Assembly (NCBI GenBank): GCA_021815825.1
Contig: JAKAZO010000011.1
Coordinates: 1-49,338, forward strand
Direction of reading: 5' to 3'
DNA length: 49,338 nt
Origin: Pseudomonadota bacterium
Lineage (GTDB): Bacteria > Pseudomonadota > Alphaproteobacteria > Acetobacterales > Acetobacteraceae
Made by a program: the position numbers and the translations under genes. Every line of letters starts with the position of its first letter. Position 1 is the stretch's first letter. The notes under the pieces were generated by a model that did no database searches, had not been told where the DNA came from, and worked only from the letters and a program-made list of their open reading frames with translations. Below are positions 26,309-33,601 of the stretch, piece by piece.

Positions 26309-28219
26309 TTATTCCCCGGACAGCTCCCGGCGACGACGGTCGAGCTCCTCGCTGTAGCGGCGCAGCGCGTATTGTTCGGTCAGCAGCCCGATGACCCGGC
26401 CGCTCTCGCGGCTTTCGACCACGGCGAGCGCGTCGCTCTCCGCCGTTTCGAAGGCCGTCGCGGCTTCTTTCACGGTCATCTGGGGCAGCAGCACCGCATC
26501 GCGATAGTGCAGCAGATCGGCGATCCGCCCGGTCGCGGCGTCGGCGGCATGGATTTCGGGCACCAGCGCGATGCCGGCATAGCGGTCCGCCTGATCGAGC
26601 ACGATGACACGCTGCGTGGCGCCGAGAGGGAAATCGCGCCGGAAGGCCGCGATCGGCGTATCCGCACGCACGGTGCGGATATCACGGCGCATCATCCGCC
26701 CGACGGTGAGGTTTCGCATCCAGCCGATATCGACGGCGCTGCGGATCGCCTCACCGCGCAGGTGGAAGCGCCAGGTGGCGAAGGAGTAGCCGAAGGTCCG
26801 CCGCACGGTCAGCGCCGAGACCACCGAGGCGGCGAGCACGGCGATGGTCAGCGGCAGGCTGCCGGTGCTTTCCAGTGCCAGCAGCGACATGGTCAGCGGC
26901 CCGCCAACGATGGCCGTAGCCATCGCGCTCATCCCGACCAGAGCGCACACCACGGCCGGCAGCGCGCCGGCCACCATCACCGCCGCCAGGCCGCCGGCGA
27001 ACAGCTTGCCCAGCATGGCGCCGAGGAACAGCGAGGCGAAGAACAGGCCACCGCGAAAGCCGGCGCCGATCGAGATCACCGAGGCGATGGCCTTGAGCAA
27101 CAGCAGCGTCGCCAACAGCGGCAGCGAGTAGGGCGCATCGAGCCCCGCATGCAGGGCCGCATGGCCCGAGGAAAACACCTGCGGCGCCGCCAGCGCCAGC
27201 AGCCCGACCATGGCGCCACCGAGCATCGGGCGCAGCCAGGATGGTAGCCCGGTGCGCCGGAACAGATCCTCGGTCAGGGCCACCCCGCGCATGACGAGCA
27301 CGCCGAACAGCGCGCAGAGCACGCCAAGAGCGAGCACCGGCAGATAGTCCAGCGCAGCGATCTCGCTCGGGACACTGACCTGGAAGCTGCCGATGTCACC
27401 GAGGAACGCCCGGCTGACCCCGATCGCGCAGATCGCGGCGACGACCACCGGGGCGAGCGTCGCGATCGAATATGTGCCGATGACCAGTTCGAAGGCGTAG
27501 AACGCACCGGTCAGCGGAGCATCGAAGGCGGCGCCGATGGCGGCGGCGGCACCGCAGCCGACGAGCACGCGCAGATCGTTGCGCCGAACCCGGAAACTGC
27601 GCCCGAGCCGGGAACCCAGCGCCGCGCCGGCCTGGGTATAGCCGGCCTCCAGCCCGACCGACGCGCCGACCCCGGTCGAGAGTACGGTCTGCAGCACAAC
27701 GATGAGACTGTCATTCAGCGACATCCGCCCGCCGAACAGCGCGTTCGCTTCGATCGGGTCGACCGCCCGGCGCGGCCACCAGCGGGCGATGACGAGCCCG
27801 ACCAGGCCGAAGCCGAGCCCGCCCAGCGTTGGCACCACGACCGTGCGCCAAGGCGCCAGCGAGAGCACCGCGCTCAGCCGCGCGCCATGGGGCAGGCCGA
27901 ACAGGATCTGGTGCATCGCCTGGCTGGCCAGGTTCATCGCCACCACGACGAAACCGGCACCGAGCCCGACGCAGGCGGCCAGCGCGACGAGCCAGATTTC
28001 ATCGGCCCGAACCAGCGCGCGCAACGTCTGCGGCGCATGCAGCAGTACCTCGCCGAACGCCCTGCGGTGGCGGCTGACGGAAGGCGCGCGCGCCACCGCC
28101 GGGCGGACCGGCTCGGCGACGCCCTGAGCAAGGCCGCTTTTGCCTGGGAACCCCATCATGCCAGCGTCGTCCAGATGGGGGTCTGGGGGGGCGGCGAACG
28201 AAGCGTCTCTGTCATCCAT
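26309..28219 (-). CDS. ClC-type chloride channel/antiporter with C-terminal CBS pair
   Basis: 636 residues. An N-terminal cytoplasmic extension (~75 residues) is followed by about ten hydrophobic helices and then two CBS domains (~residues 505-620, beginning MRNLTVGRMMRRD). ClC filter region: the gating glutamate appears in GASVGLEAGYTQAG, but the neighbouring residues differ from the E. coli GREGP and GSGIP signatures, which suggests altered ion selectivity or coupling. Later GAGFRGGLFFASLFLGA matches the helix-N signature. CBS domains give nucleotide control. Probable own promoter in the 554-bp upstream gap. Confidence 0.93.
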   Translation of the reverse strand: MDDRDASFAAPPDPHLDDAGMMGFPGKSGLAQGVAEPVRPAVARAPSVSRHRRAFGEVLLHAPQTLRALVRADEIWLVALAACVGLGAGFVVVAMNLASQAMHQILFGLPHGARLSAVLSLAPWRTVVVPTLGGLGFGLVGLVIARWWPRRAVDPIEANALFGGRMSLNDSLIVVLQTVLSTGVGASVGLEAGYTQAGAALGSRLGRSFRVRRNDLRVLVGCGAAAAIGAAFDAPLTGAFYAFELVIGTYSIATLAPVVVAAICAIGVSRAFLGDIGSFQVSVPSEIAALDYLPVLALGVLCALFGVLVMRGVALTEDLFRRTGLPSWLRPMLGGAMVGLLALAAPQVFSSGHAALHAGLDAPYSLPLLATLLLLKAIASVISIGAGFRGGLFFASLFLGAMLGKLFAGGLAAVMVAGALPAVVCALVGMSAMATAIVGGPLTMSLLALESTGSLPLTIAVLAASVVSALTVRRTFGYSFATWRFHLRGEAIRSAVDIGWMRNLTVGRMMRRDIRTVRADTPIAAFRRDFPLGATQRVIVLDQADRYAGIALVPEIHAADAATGRIADLLHYRDAVLLPQMTVKEAATAFETAESDALAVVESRESGRVIGLLTEQYALRRYSEELDRRRRELSGE

Positions 28220-28461
28220 CCATGCGGGCCGGCAAACGTGCGCCTTGGCACGATCCTATGGCATATAGCTTACGCGTGGCTTACGAAATGGGCCTTATCT
28301 ATCAAAGAATGCGCGCATGGCGAAGCGGCGGCCCTTTTGTGGCGGAAATCGGGGGTCGCCGCAACATTTCGGTAGCATCTCGCCACCGATATGCGCGTAT
28401 AGCGTGTCTCAAGGCCCCAGCCGACGCACCGTGGAGTTGCCGTCTCGCGAGCGCAAGGTCC

Positions 28462-28532
28462 GATCGGATCAAGCCGTTCCGGCTCAGGCATATCGGGGAT
28501 AAGTGGCTCGGGACTCACATGTTTCCAGAGCA
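28462..28532 (+). repeat. Dispersed repeat copy B
   Basis: A 71-bp block starting GATCGGATCAAGCCGTTCCG and ending GACTCACATGTTTCCAGAGC, clearly related to 25636-25700 with a few substitutions and small indels. It is the more complete of the two copies and runs directly into the palindrome at 28543. Confidence 0.65.
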
Positions 28533-28542
28533 CTCGTGTCCG

Positions 28543-28564
28543 GCCTGATGAGTTCATCAGGCCT
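28543..28564. repeat. Perfect 10-bp inverted repeat
   Basis: GGCCTGATGA-GT-TCATCAGGCC: ten paired bases and only a 2-nt centre. This suits a dimeric-protein binding site or DNA cruciform better than an RNA hairpin, because 2-nt loops are strained. It lies 210 bp upstream of the lipoprotein pair and 324 bp upstream of the ClC gene, directly after repeat copy B. Confidence 0.6.
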
Positions 28565-28773
28565 GCCCGTGCGACAGGCGCGCGTCATTAGCGCCGCCCA
28601 AGTGCGCCGGCAATGCGCGCTCTGATCAGCGCTGCCCTGCATCGGCCTCCAGCGGCCCACGCGCCGGCTTCGCGACCGGCGATGGCCCGGCGATTTCATC
28701 GGCCTGGCCCTGGACGCCGGCGGCGGCTTCGGCATCTAATCATCGGGCGTGACCAGGAAGGACGGCGGCAGAA

Positions 28774-29124
28774 ATGTGGGCGCGGCGAGGCACGGCGAAG
28801 CTGGCGGCGGCGTTGCTCGCCATGGCGGCGCTCGCCGCCTGCGTCGACACGGTCGCGCAACGGCGCGCGCTCCTGGCGACAAAGGTGGGCGAGCGCGAGA
28901 TCGACCTGGTGCGCGAATTCGGCGTCCCGACCCGCACCTATGACACTGGCGGCCATCATTTTCTCGCCTATGTCGAATCGTATCAGGTGGTCGACCCTGG
29001 CTACTGGGACCCGATTATGCCGATCATGACGCCGCCGGCGGTCTACAACTACATGTGTACGACGACATTCGAGATCGCCGGCGGCACTGTGCAGTCCTTC
29101 ACGCTGGCCGGGAATGGATGCTGA
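28774..29124 (+). CDS. BamE/SmpA-like small lipoprotein, first of a tandem pair
   Basis: 116 residues; a signal with the lipobox LAAC (lipidated Cys23). The mature part has VGEREIDLVREFGVPTRTYD, GGHHFLAY, CTTTFEIAGGTVQSFTL and a final GNGC, the pattern of small BamE-like folds (conserved G-P turn then beta-strands). A Cys pair (in YNYMCT and the terminal C) could form a disulfide. It is paralogous to the next gene. Function is probably envelope-related but not defined. Confidence 0.8.
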   Translation: MWARRGTAKLAAALLAMAALAACVDTVAQRRALLATKVGEREIDLVREFGVPTRTYDTGGHHFLAYVESYQVVDPGYWDPIMPIMTPPAVYNYMCTTTFEIAGGTVQSFTLAGNGC

Positions 29125-29141
29125 GGACGGGAGGGTCCGAC

Positions 29142-29501
29142 ATGGCGGTGCGACGCATCGTCCGGCACGCGGGGCGACCGACCATGCTCGCCCGATTGGC
29201 TGCTCTCGGCCTGGCCGGGGCCATTCTGGCGGGGTGTGACACGTCGCGCGCCTTCCAGGAGGCGCAGGCCCGCCGCCAGGCAGCGCTGATCGCCATGGTC
29301 GGGCGGACCGAAGCTGACGTGGTCCGCCAGTTCGGCTTGCCGCAGCAGACCTACGAGGCGGATGGACGGAAATTCGTCGCCTATAACCAGCCCTCGCCGT
29401 TCTTCGACCCGAGCCTCGGCGGCGCGCCGATGGTCTGCCAGACGATGTTCGAGATTTTCGACGGCAAGGTGCAATCGGCCAGCCTGCACGGTCCCTGCTG
29501 A
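29142..29501 (+). CDS. BamE/SmpA-like small lipoprotein, second of a tandem pair
   Basis: 119 residues from the ATG at 29142, chosen for GGGAGGG 7 nt upstream; the ATG at 29184 is an alternative that would give a shorter signal. Lipobox LAGC (Cys32). The core VGRTEADVVRQFGLPQQTYE, GRKFVAYN and VCQTMFEIFDGKVQSASLHG matches the preceding gene position by position, including two Cys, so the pair arose by tandem duplication. 17 bp from the upstream stop; same transcription unit. Confidence 0.8.
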   Translation: MAVRRIVRHAGRPTMLARLAALGLAGAILAGCDTSRAFQEAQARRQAALIAMVGRTEADVVRQFGLPQQTYEADGRKFVAYNQPSPFFDPSLGGAPMVCQTMFEIFDGKVQSASLHGPC

Positions 29502-29515
29502 ACGACGGAGGCATA

Positions 29516-30007
29516 ATGAGCCGCGAGATCCTGGCGGTGCTGACCCTGATGCTCCTGTGCGCCCCCGCGGCCGTTCGTGCCGCCGGGCCGGATGCCTGCG
29601 CGCTGCTCAGCCGCGACGAGATCGCCGCCGCGACCGGACGCAAAGTGCAGGGGTTCGAGCGCGCGCACGAGGAGAGCGGCATCTCGGTCTGCGCCGGCCG
29701 GGCCGGGGAGGCCAGCCTGACACTGCGCGCGGCCGGCAAGGCCGACGCGGAGGCCGCCACCGGTCAGCGGGCGCTGGACCGGCTTCGCGGCAAGGGCGCG
29801 AAGGTCGAACTCACCCACGCCGGGATGGCAACCTGCGTGCGCGTCACGACGCAGCAGACCATGTCCTCGGCCAGCGGACGCGCCTTCTGCGCGGCGCCTG
29901 CCGGCGACCGGGCCGCCATCCTCGAGACCGAGGCGCCGAGCGTGATCGATCTGATCCCGCCCGCCACGCTCGGCGCCCTCGCCGAGCGAGCCGCCGCGCG
30001 GCTGTGA
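29516..30007 (+). CDS. Secreted hypothetical protein
   Basis: 163 residues with a signal peptide (MSREILAVLTLMLLCAPAAVRAAG). The mature region begins PDACALLSRDEIAAATGRKV, a pattern seen in small exported proteins in which a CALL(S/T)..E(I/V) motif opens a beta-rich domain. Further cysteines (VCAGR, ATCVRV, AFCAA) suggest two disulfides. GGAGG lies 5 nt before the ATG. Third gene of the BamE-like lipoprotein unit (14-bp gap). I do not recognise a specific function. Confidence 0.7.
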   Translation: MSREILAVLTLMLLCAPAAVRAAGPDACALLSRDEIAAATGRKVQGFERAHEESGISVCAGRAGEASLTLRAAGKADAEAATGQRALDRLRGKGAKVELTHAGMATCVRVTTQQTMSSASGRAFCAAPAGDRAAILETEAPSVIDLIPPATLGALAERAAARL

Positions 30008-30010
30008 CCG

Positions 30011-30655
30011 TCAGGTCCGGCCGGCCGCGGCGATCGCGGCGTTCATCGCCCGGACCCCGGCTGCTGGCCCGTCCGGATGCCCCCAGACGGCCCCGATGAC
30101 AGCGAGAAAATCCGCCCCGGCCTGGACCAGCGGCGCGCAGTTCTCCGCCGTGATACCGCCGATGGCGACCGAGGGGATCTCCATCAGCTCCGACCACCAG
30201 GCGAGAATCTCAACCTCGGCATGGTGCATCACCTCCTTCGACCCGGTCGGGAAGAAGGCGCCGAACGCGACATAGTCTGCCCCGTCCTCGCCGGCCTGCA
30301 TGGCCAGATGCCGGCTGTCATGGCAGGTCACGCCGAGGATCCGCTCGGGACCGAGCAGCGTGCGGGCGGCCCGCGCCGGCACGTCGCCCTGGCCGACATG
30401 CGCGCCGTCGCAGCCGGACTGGACGGCGAGATCCGGCCGGTCATTGAGCAGAAAGGCAACGGCGCGCGCCTGCGCCACCGGCCGCAGCGCGTCTATGGTG
30501 CGGCGGATCGCGTCGTCGTCAGCGTCTTTCAGCCGCAACTGCACCGCCGCGACGTCACCGGCATCCAACGCGGCGGCGAGCCTATCCGTGAACGCGGCCG
30601 GCTCGAGCGCGGGCGGGGTGACGAGATAGAGCCGGCACCCCGCCGCTCGGTCCAT
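30011..30655 (-). CDS. thiE: Thiamine-phosphate synthase
   Basis: 214 residues. [52 protein letters not shown] and AIGGITAEN are the ThiE motifs in order; the enzyme joins HMP-PP and thiazole phosphate to thiamine phosphate. Its ATG overlaps the fbaB stop by one base (TGATG), so it is translationally coupled to the aldolase. I see no TPP riboswitch before the unit. Confidence 0.93.
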   Translation of the reverse strand: MDRAAGCRLYLVTPPALEPAAFTDRLAAALDAGDVAAVQLRLKDADDDAIRRTIDALRPVAQARAVAFLLNDRPDLAVQSGCDGAHVGQGDVPARAARTLLGPERILGVTCHDSRHLAMQAGEDGADYVAFGAFFPTGSKEVMHHAEVEILAWWSELMEIPSVAIGGITAENCAPLVQAGADFLAVIGAVWGHPDGPAAGVRAMNAAIAAAGRT

Positions 30656-31575
30656 CAGGCGCGGCCCTGATAGATCTCGATGATCTTCGCCAGCATCGCC
30701 AGCGCCTCTTCCTTCGGCCGCTGGAATGTGTTGCGGCCGATGATGCTGCCCGAGGCGCCGCCGTCACGCAGCCCGCGGACGGTCTCATAGAGCGCCTCGG
30801 TGCCCGTGCTCTCGCCGCCCGAGAACACGACGAGCCGCCGCCCGGCGAAGGCGGACTGCACCACGTGCTCGACGCGGCGGGCCAGGGTCGAACGGTCGAT
30901 GCCCTGCTTTTCGTAAACTTTCTTTGCGGCTTCCAGGCTGACCACCTCGGTCGGCGGCTTCACCTTGATGATGTGCGCACCCATCAGCGCGGCCATGTGG
31001 GCGGCGTAGGCACAGATGTCGAGCGCCGTCTCGGCCGCCTTGTCCAGCCCCGGGCCGCGCGGATAGCTCCACACCACCACGGCGAGGCCCACCGACTTCG
31101 CCTCCTCGGCCAGCTCACGCAGCTCCTCCATCTGCTCGAAGGCATATTCGCTGCCCGGATAGATGGTGAAGCCGATCGCGGCGCAGCCCAGCCGCAGCGC
31201 GTCGGCGACCGAGCCGGTGACGGCCTGATCCTTGCTGGTTGCCAGGCTGTTGGAACTGTTCACCTTCAGGATCGTCGGGATGGCCCCGGCAAAACTGTCG
31301 GCGCCGGCCTCGATCATGCCCAGCGGGGCGGCGTAGGCCGACAGGCCCGCTTCGATGGCGAGCTGAAAATGGTAATGGGGGTCGTAGGCCGGCGGATTGG
31401 GCGCGAAGCTGCGCGCCGGCCCATGCTCGAAGCCCTGATCGACCGGCAGGATGACGAGCTTGCCACTGCCGCCCAGCTTGCCTTCCATCAGGATGCGCGC
31501 GAGATTCGCCTTGGTTCCGGGATTGTCGCTCTCGTAGCGGTCGAGGATTTTCTTCACGCGTTGCGTAATGCGCAT
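30655..31575 (-). CDS. fbaB: Class I fructose-bisphosphate aldolase (FbaB type)
   Basis: 306 residues from the ATG at 31575 ([20 protein letters not shown]). The DhnA/FbaB-type barrel is recognisable: [48 protein letters not shown] (Schiff-base Lys region) and [15 protein letters not shown]. It splits fructose-1,6-bisphosphate in glycolysis, or works in reverse in gluconeogenesis or the Calvin cycle. Often linked to tkt-gap-pgk in relatives; here it is separated by about 9 kb, paired with thiE. Confidence 0.94.
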   Translation of the reverse strand: MRITQRVKKILDRYESDNPGTKANLARILMEGKLGGSGKLVILPVDQGFEHGPARSFAPNPPAYDPHYHFQLAIEAGLSAYAAPLGMIEAGADSFAGAIPTILKVNSSNSLATSKDQAVTGSVADALRLGCAAIGFTIYPGSEYAFEQMEELRELAEEAKSVGLAVVVWSYPRGPGLDKAAETALDICAYAAHMAALMGAHIIKVKPPTEVVSLEAAKKVYEKQGIDRSTLARRVEHVVQSAFAGRRLVVFSGGESTGTEALYETVRGLRDGGASGSIIGRNTFQRPKEEALAMLAKIIEIYQGRA

Positions 31576-31628
31576 GCCGGCTCTCCGTTCCTGGCGCGGT
31601 GTGCTCGCCGGAACGCCCTGGCATCGAA

Positions 31629-31666
31629 CCCGGCGCATCCGCCGGGATTGGTCAGCCTGATCAGGC
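31629..31666. promoter_or_regulatory. Hairpin plus palindrome upstream of fbaB
   Basis: CCCGGCG-CATC-CGCCGGG (31629-31646, 7-bp stem, 4-nt loop) and the perfect 12-bp palindrome GCCTGATCAGGC (31655-31666) lie between the end of the 157-residue protein gene and the fbaB start. They could be a terminator of the upstream gene, an attenuator, or an operator for fbaB-thiE. Confidence 0.4.
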
Positions 31667-31667
31667 G

Positions 31668-32141
31668 CTAGCGGGACGAGCCGACGGGAAAATCCGTCGC
31701 AACCGCACCACTAGCCGAAGCCTTCGCGTCTGTCACGCCGTCGAGCCATGGCCGCAGACGCCGCGCGGCGCCCGCCCGGGCCAGATCGAGCGCCGGCGGG
31801 GCGGCACCGAGCAGACGTGCCCCGCACGCCGAAGCCGCGCCGGCGACGGCGGCGAAACCGGGGGTACCTGCCAGCAGCACCAGGCCGGCTTGGCCGATCG
31901 CCAGCGCCTCGAAGGCGCGTCCCGGCGCGTCGGCACAATCGAGGATGTCGACGCAGGGCGTCGCCGGGTGCCGGTCTCGCGCCTCGCTGACGAGAGCACG
32001 CCAGAAACCGGCGCCGGCGTAGCAGGCGGCGCCGGGCGCGGAGAGCAGCGTGACCGGGCGGCCGGGCGCGAGCGCGGCGACGGCGTGCGTCAGACCATGA
32101 ACGATGACGGCGGGCGGCAGCTCGGGCCAGACGTGGTTCAT
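31668..32141 (-). CDS. Conserved-looking hypothetical protein upstream of fbaB
   Basis: 157 residues, no signal peptide. It opens MNHVWPELPPAVIVHGLTHA and shows Rossmann-like alternation (VTLLSAPGAACYAGAGFWRA, VDILDCADAPGRAFEAL, LVLLAGTPGF), ending in a short disordered tail. I do not recognise the family. It lies 92 bp upstream of fbaB on the same strand and diverges from the zapA unit (65 bp), so co-transcription with fbaB-thiE is possible. Confidence 0.7.
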   Translation of the reverse strand: MNHVWPELPPAVIVHGLTHAVAALAPGRPVTLLSAPGAACYAGAGFWRALVSEARDRHPATPCVDILDCADAPGRAFEALAIGQAGLVLLAGTPGFAAVAGAASACGARLLGAAPPALDLARAGAARRLRPWLDGVTDAKASASGAVATDFPVGSSR

Positions 32142-32206
32142 GCTTGACGATCCGTTGCCCTCTTGCTTTCAAGGACGCTCGCAATCACCCGGGAACAGAG
32201 GGCGCG

Positions 32207-32383
32207 ATGGCCGAAACCGAAGAGGAGGCCGCGGCGCGGCTGGAGGCGGCCTTGGACCGCATCGCCGCTCGCACCAAAGAGCCGCCATCAGCGCTCCCAC
32301 AGGCTGCACCGGCAACGGCGGCTCTCGCCGAGCGGCTCGATGCCCTGATCGGCGCCGTCCGCGCCGGCCTTGCTACCAACTGA
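32207..32383 (+). CDS. Short coiled-coil protein upstream of zapA (DUF4164-like)
   Basis: 58 residues, MAETEEEAAARLEAALDRIA and then TAALAERLDALIGAVRAGL; heptad-like Ala/Leu spacing predicts helices or a coiled coil. A short helical protein immediately before zapA is common in alphaproteobacteria. 11 bp separate it from zapA, implying one operon. The ATG at 32144 is in frame, but the extra 21 residues look non-coding. Confidence 0.72.
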   Translation: MAETEEEAAARLEAALDRIAARTKEPPSALPQAAPATAALAERLDALIGAVRAGLATN

Positions 32384-32394
32384 CGGAGCGGACG

Positions 32395-32733
32395 ATGGCT
32401 CAGGTGACGATCCGGATCAACGGCTATGCCTACACGGTCGGCTGCGAGGATGGGCAGGAAAGCCATCTGCAGGCCATGGCCGGCGAGATCGACGAGCGCA
32501 TCGCCGGCATCAAGACCCTCGGCGGGCAGACCGGCGAGGTGCGGTTGCTGATGCTGGCGGCGCTGCTGATGGCCGACGAGGTGCACGACCTGAAAGGCGA
32601 ACTCGCCCGGCTTCAGTCCGAGCGCCCTGCCGCGGAGCTTGGCGCCACCAAGACCCGCGCCGCCACCTCCCGCCGCCTCGCCCGTCTCGCGGACCGGGCC
32701 GAAGAGATCGCCGCCGAACTCGATCGCGGCTGA
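32395..32733 (+). CDS. zapA: Cell division protein ZapA
   Basis: 112 residues: VTIRINGYAYTVGCEDGQES, LQAMAGEIDERIAGIK and a C-terminal coiled coil. ZapA binds and bundles FtsZ at the Z-ring. GGAG precedes the ATG by 6 nt. A 6S RNA often follows zapA in proteobacteria, but here a convergent gene ends 4 bp later, leaving no room. Confidence 0.93.
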   Translation: MAQVTIRINGYAYTVGCEDGQESHLQAMAGEIDERIAGIKTLGGQTGEVRLLMLAALLMADEVHDLKGELARLQSERPAAELGATKTRAATSRRLARLADRAEEIAAELDRG

Positions 32734-32737
32734 GACC

Positions 32738-33601
32738 TCACCCGCCGAGAAACGCCCGCATCCAGGCGTCGTAGTCGCCGGCACGGCTGGCCCGCTTGAG
32801 CAGCTCCGGCGACAGGGTGGCCGCGATCTCCGCCGGCGGCGTTCCAGCGCGCAGCGCGGCCAACGTCGTCTGCACCGCCTGGAGCGCGGCCTGGCTCGGC
32901 AGGTGGCCCTGCAGCGCGACCCGCACGCCCTGGGCAGCGAGCCAGGCGCGATCCTCCAGCGGCGGGGCGAGGCCGCCCAGCATCAGCGGCAGTTTCACCG
33001 CTTCGGCGATGGATACGAGTTCCTCGCGGCGCGTGACGCCGGTGAGGAACAGCGCGTCCACCCCGGCTGCTTCATAGGCACGCCCGCGCGCGATCGCCTC
33101 CGCGGTGCCGGCCACCGAGACGGCGCCGGAGCGCCCGACCACGACCAGGGCCGGATCCTGCCGCCCGGCAAGCGCCGCGCGCATCTTGCCCACGCCCTCC
33201 TCGATCGAGACGAGCTGCGTCCGGCCAACGCCGCCATAGGGCACGGGCAGAACCGTGTCCTCGATGGTCAGCGCAGCGACCCCGGCGATCTCCAGCTCCT
33301 CGACGGTCCGCTTCACGCTCAGCGCGTTGCCGTAGCCGTGATCGGCATCGACCATCAGCGGCAGATCGGCGGCGCGGCCGATGCGCAGCGCCAGGTCGGC
33401 GAGCTCGCTCAGCGTCAAGACGATGAGATCGGGCGCGCCGAGCACGGCGAGCGCGGCGACCGAACCGGCCAGCATGCCCATCTCGAAGCCGAGATCGAGC
33501 GCGATGCGCGCGCTCAGCGGGTCGTGCAGCGAAGCGGGAAAAATGCACGCGTCGCCGGCGAGAAGCGCGCGCATCCGCGCCCGGCGCGGGGCGGCGTTCA
33601 T
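32738..33601 (-). CDS. ICL/PEP-mutase superfamily lyase, oxaloacetate decarboxylase type
   Basis: 287 residues from the ATG at 33601, which overlaps the upstream stop as ATGA. TIM-barrel metal and catalytic residues: Asp85/Asp87 in VDADHGYGN and Glu114 in LTIEDTVLP; the C-terminal region is helical. It closely resembles the Pseudomonas PA4872-type oxaloacetate decarboxylase (SARIALDLGFEMGMLAGS, IEEGVGKMRAAL), and lacks the KKCGH cysteine of isocitrate and methylisocitrate lyases. Likely Mg-dependent C-C cleavage of a 2-oxoacid; substrate unproven. Confidence 0.85.
   Translation of the reverse strand: MNAAPRRARMRALLAGDACIFPASLHDPLSARIALDLGFEMGMLAGSVAALAVLGAPDLIVLTLSELADLALRIGRAADLPLMVDADHGYGNALSVKRTVEELEIAGVAALTIEDTVLPVPYGGVGRTQLVSIEEGVGKMRAALAGRQDPALVVVGRSGAVSVAGTAEAIARGRAYEAAGVDALFLTGVTRREELVSIAEAVKLPLMLGGLAPPLEDRAWLAAQGVRVALQGHLPSQAALQAVQTTLAALRAGTPPAEIAATLSPELLKRASRAGDYDAWMRAFLGG

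Larger units (their letters stand above)
28220..28773. other. 554-bp divergent intergenic region
   Basis: Between the ClC gene and the first BamE-like lipoprotein. No coding frame is convincing. A direct repeat GCTTACG at 28268 and 28279 (11-bp period, about one helical turn) lies near the ClC start and could be an operator. 28462-28532 is copy B of a dispersed repeat, and 28543-28564 is a perfect palindrome. Confidence 0.6.

Noticed and set aside
31629-31646. Classical rho-independent terminator
   Set aside because: Stem is only 7 bp with no T-tract on either strand; listed instead as an unspecified regulatory element.
31576-31667. TPP riboswitch before fbaB-thiE
   Set aside because: No THI-box-like CTGAGA element or matching helices; only short palindromes are present.
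32734-32737. 6S RNA downstream of zapA
   Set aside because: Only 4 bp separate zapA from the convergent gene; no room for an RNA gene.
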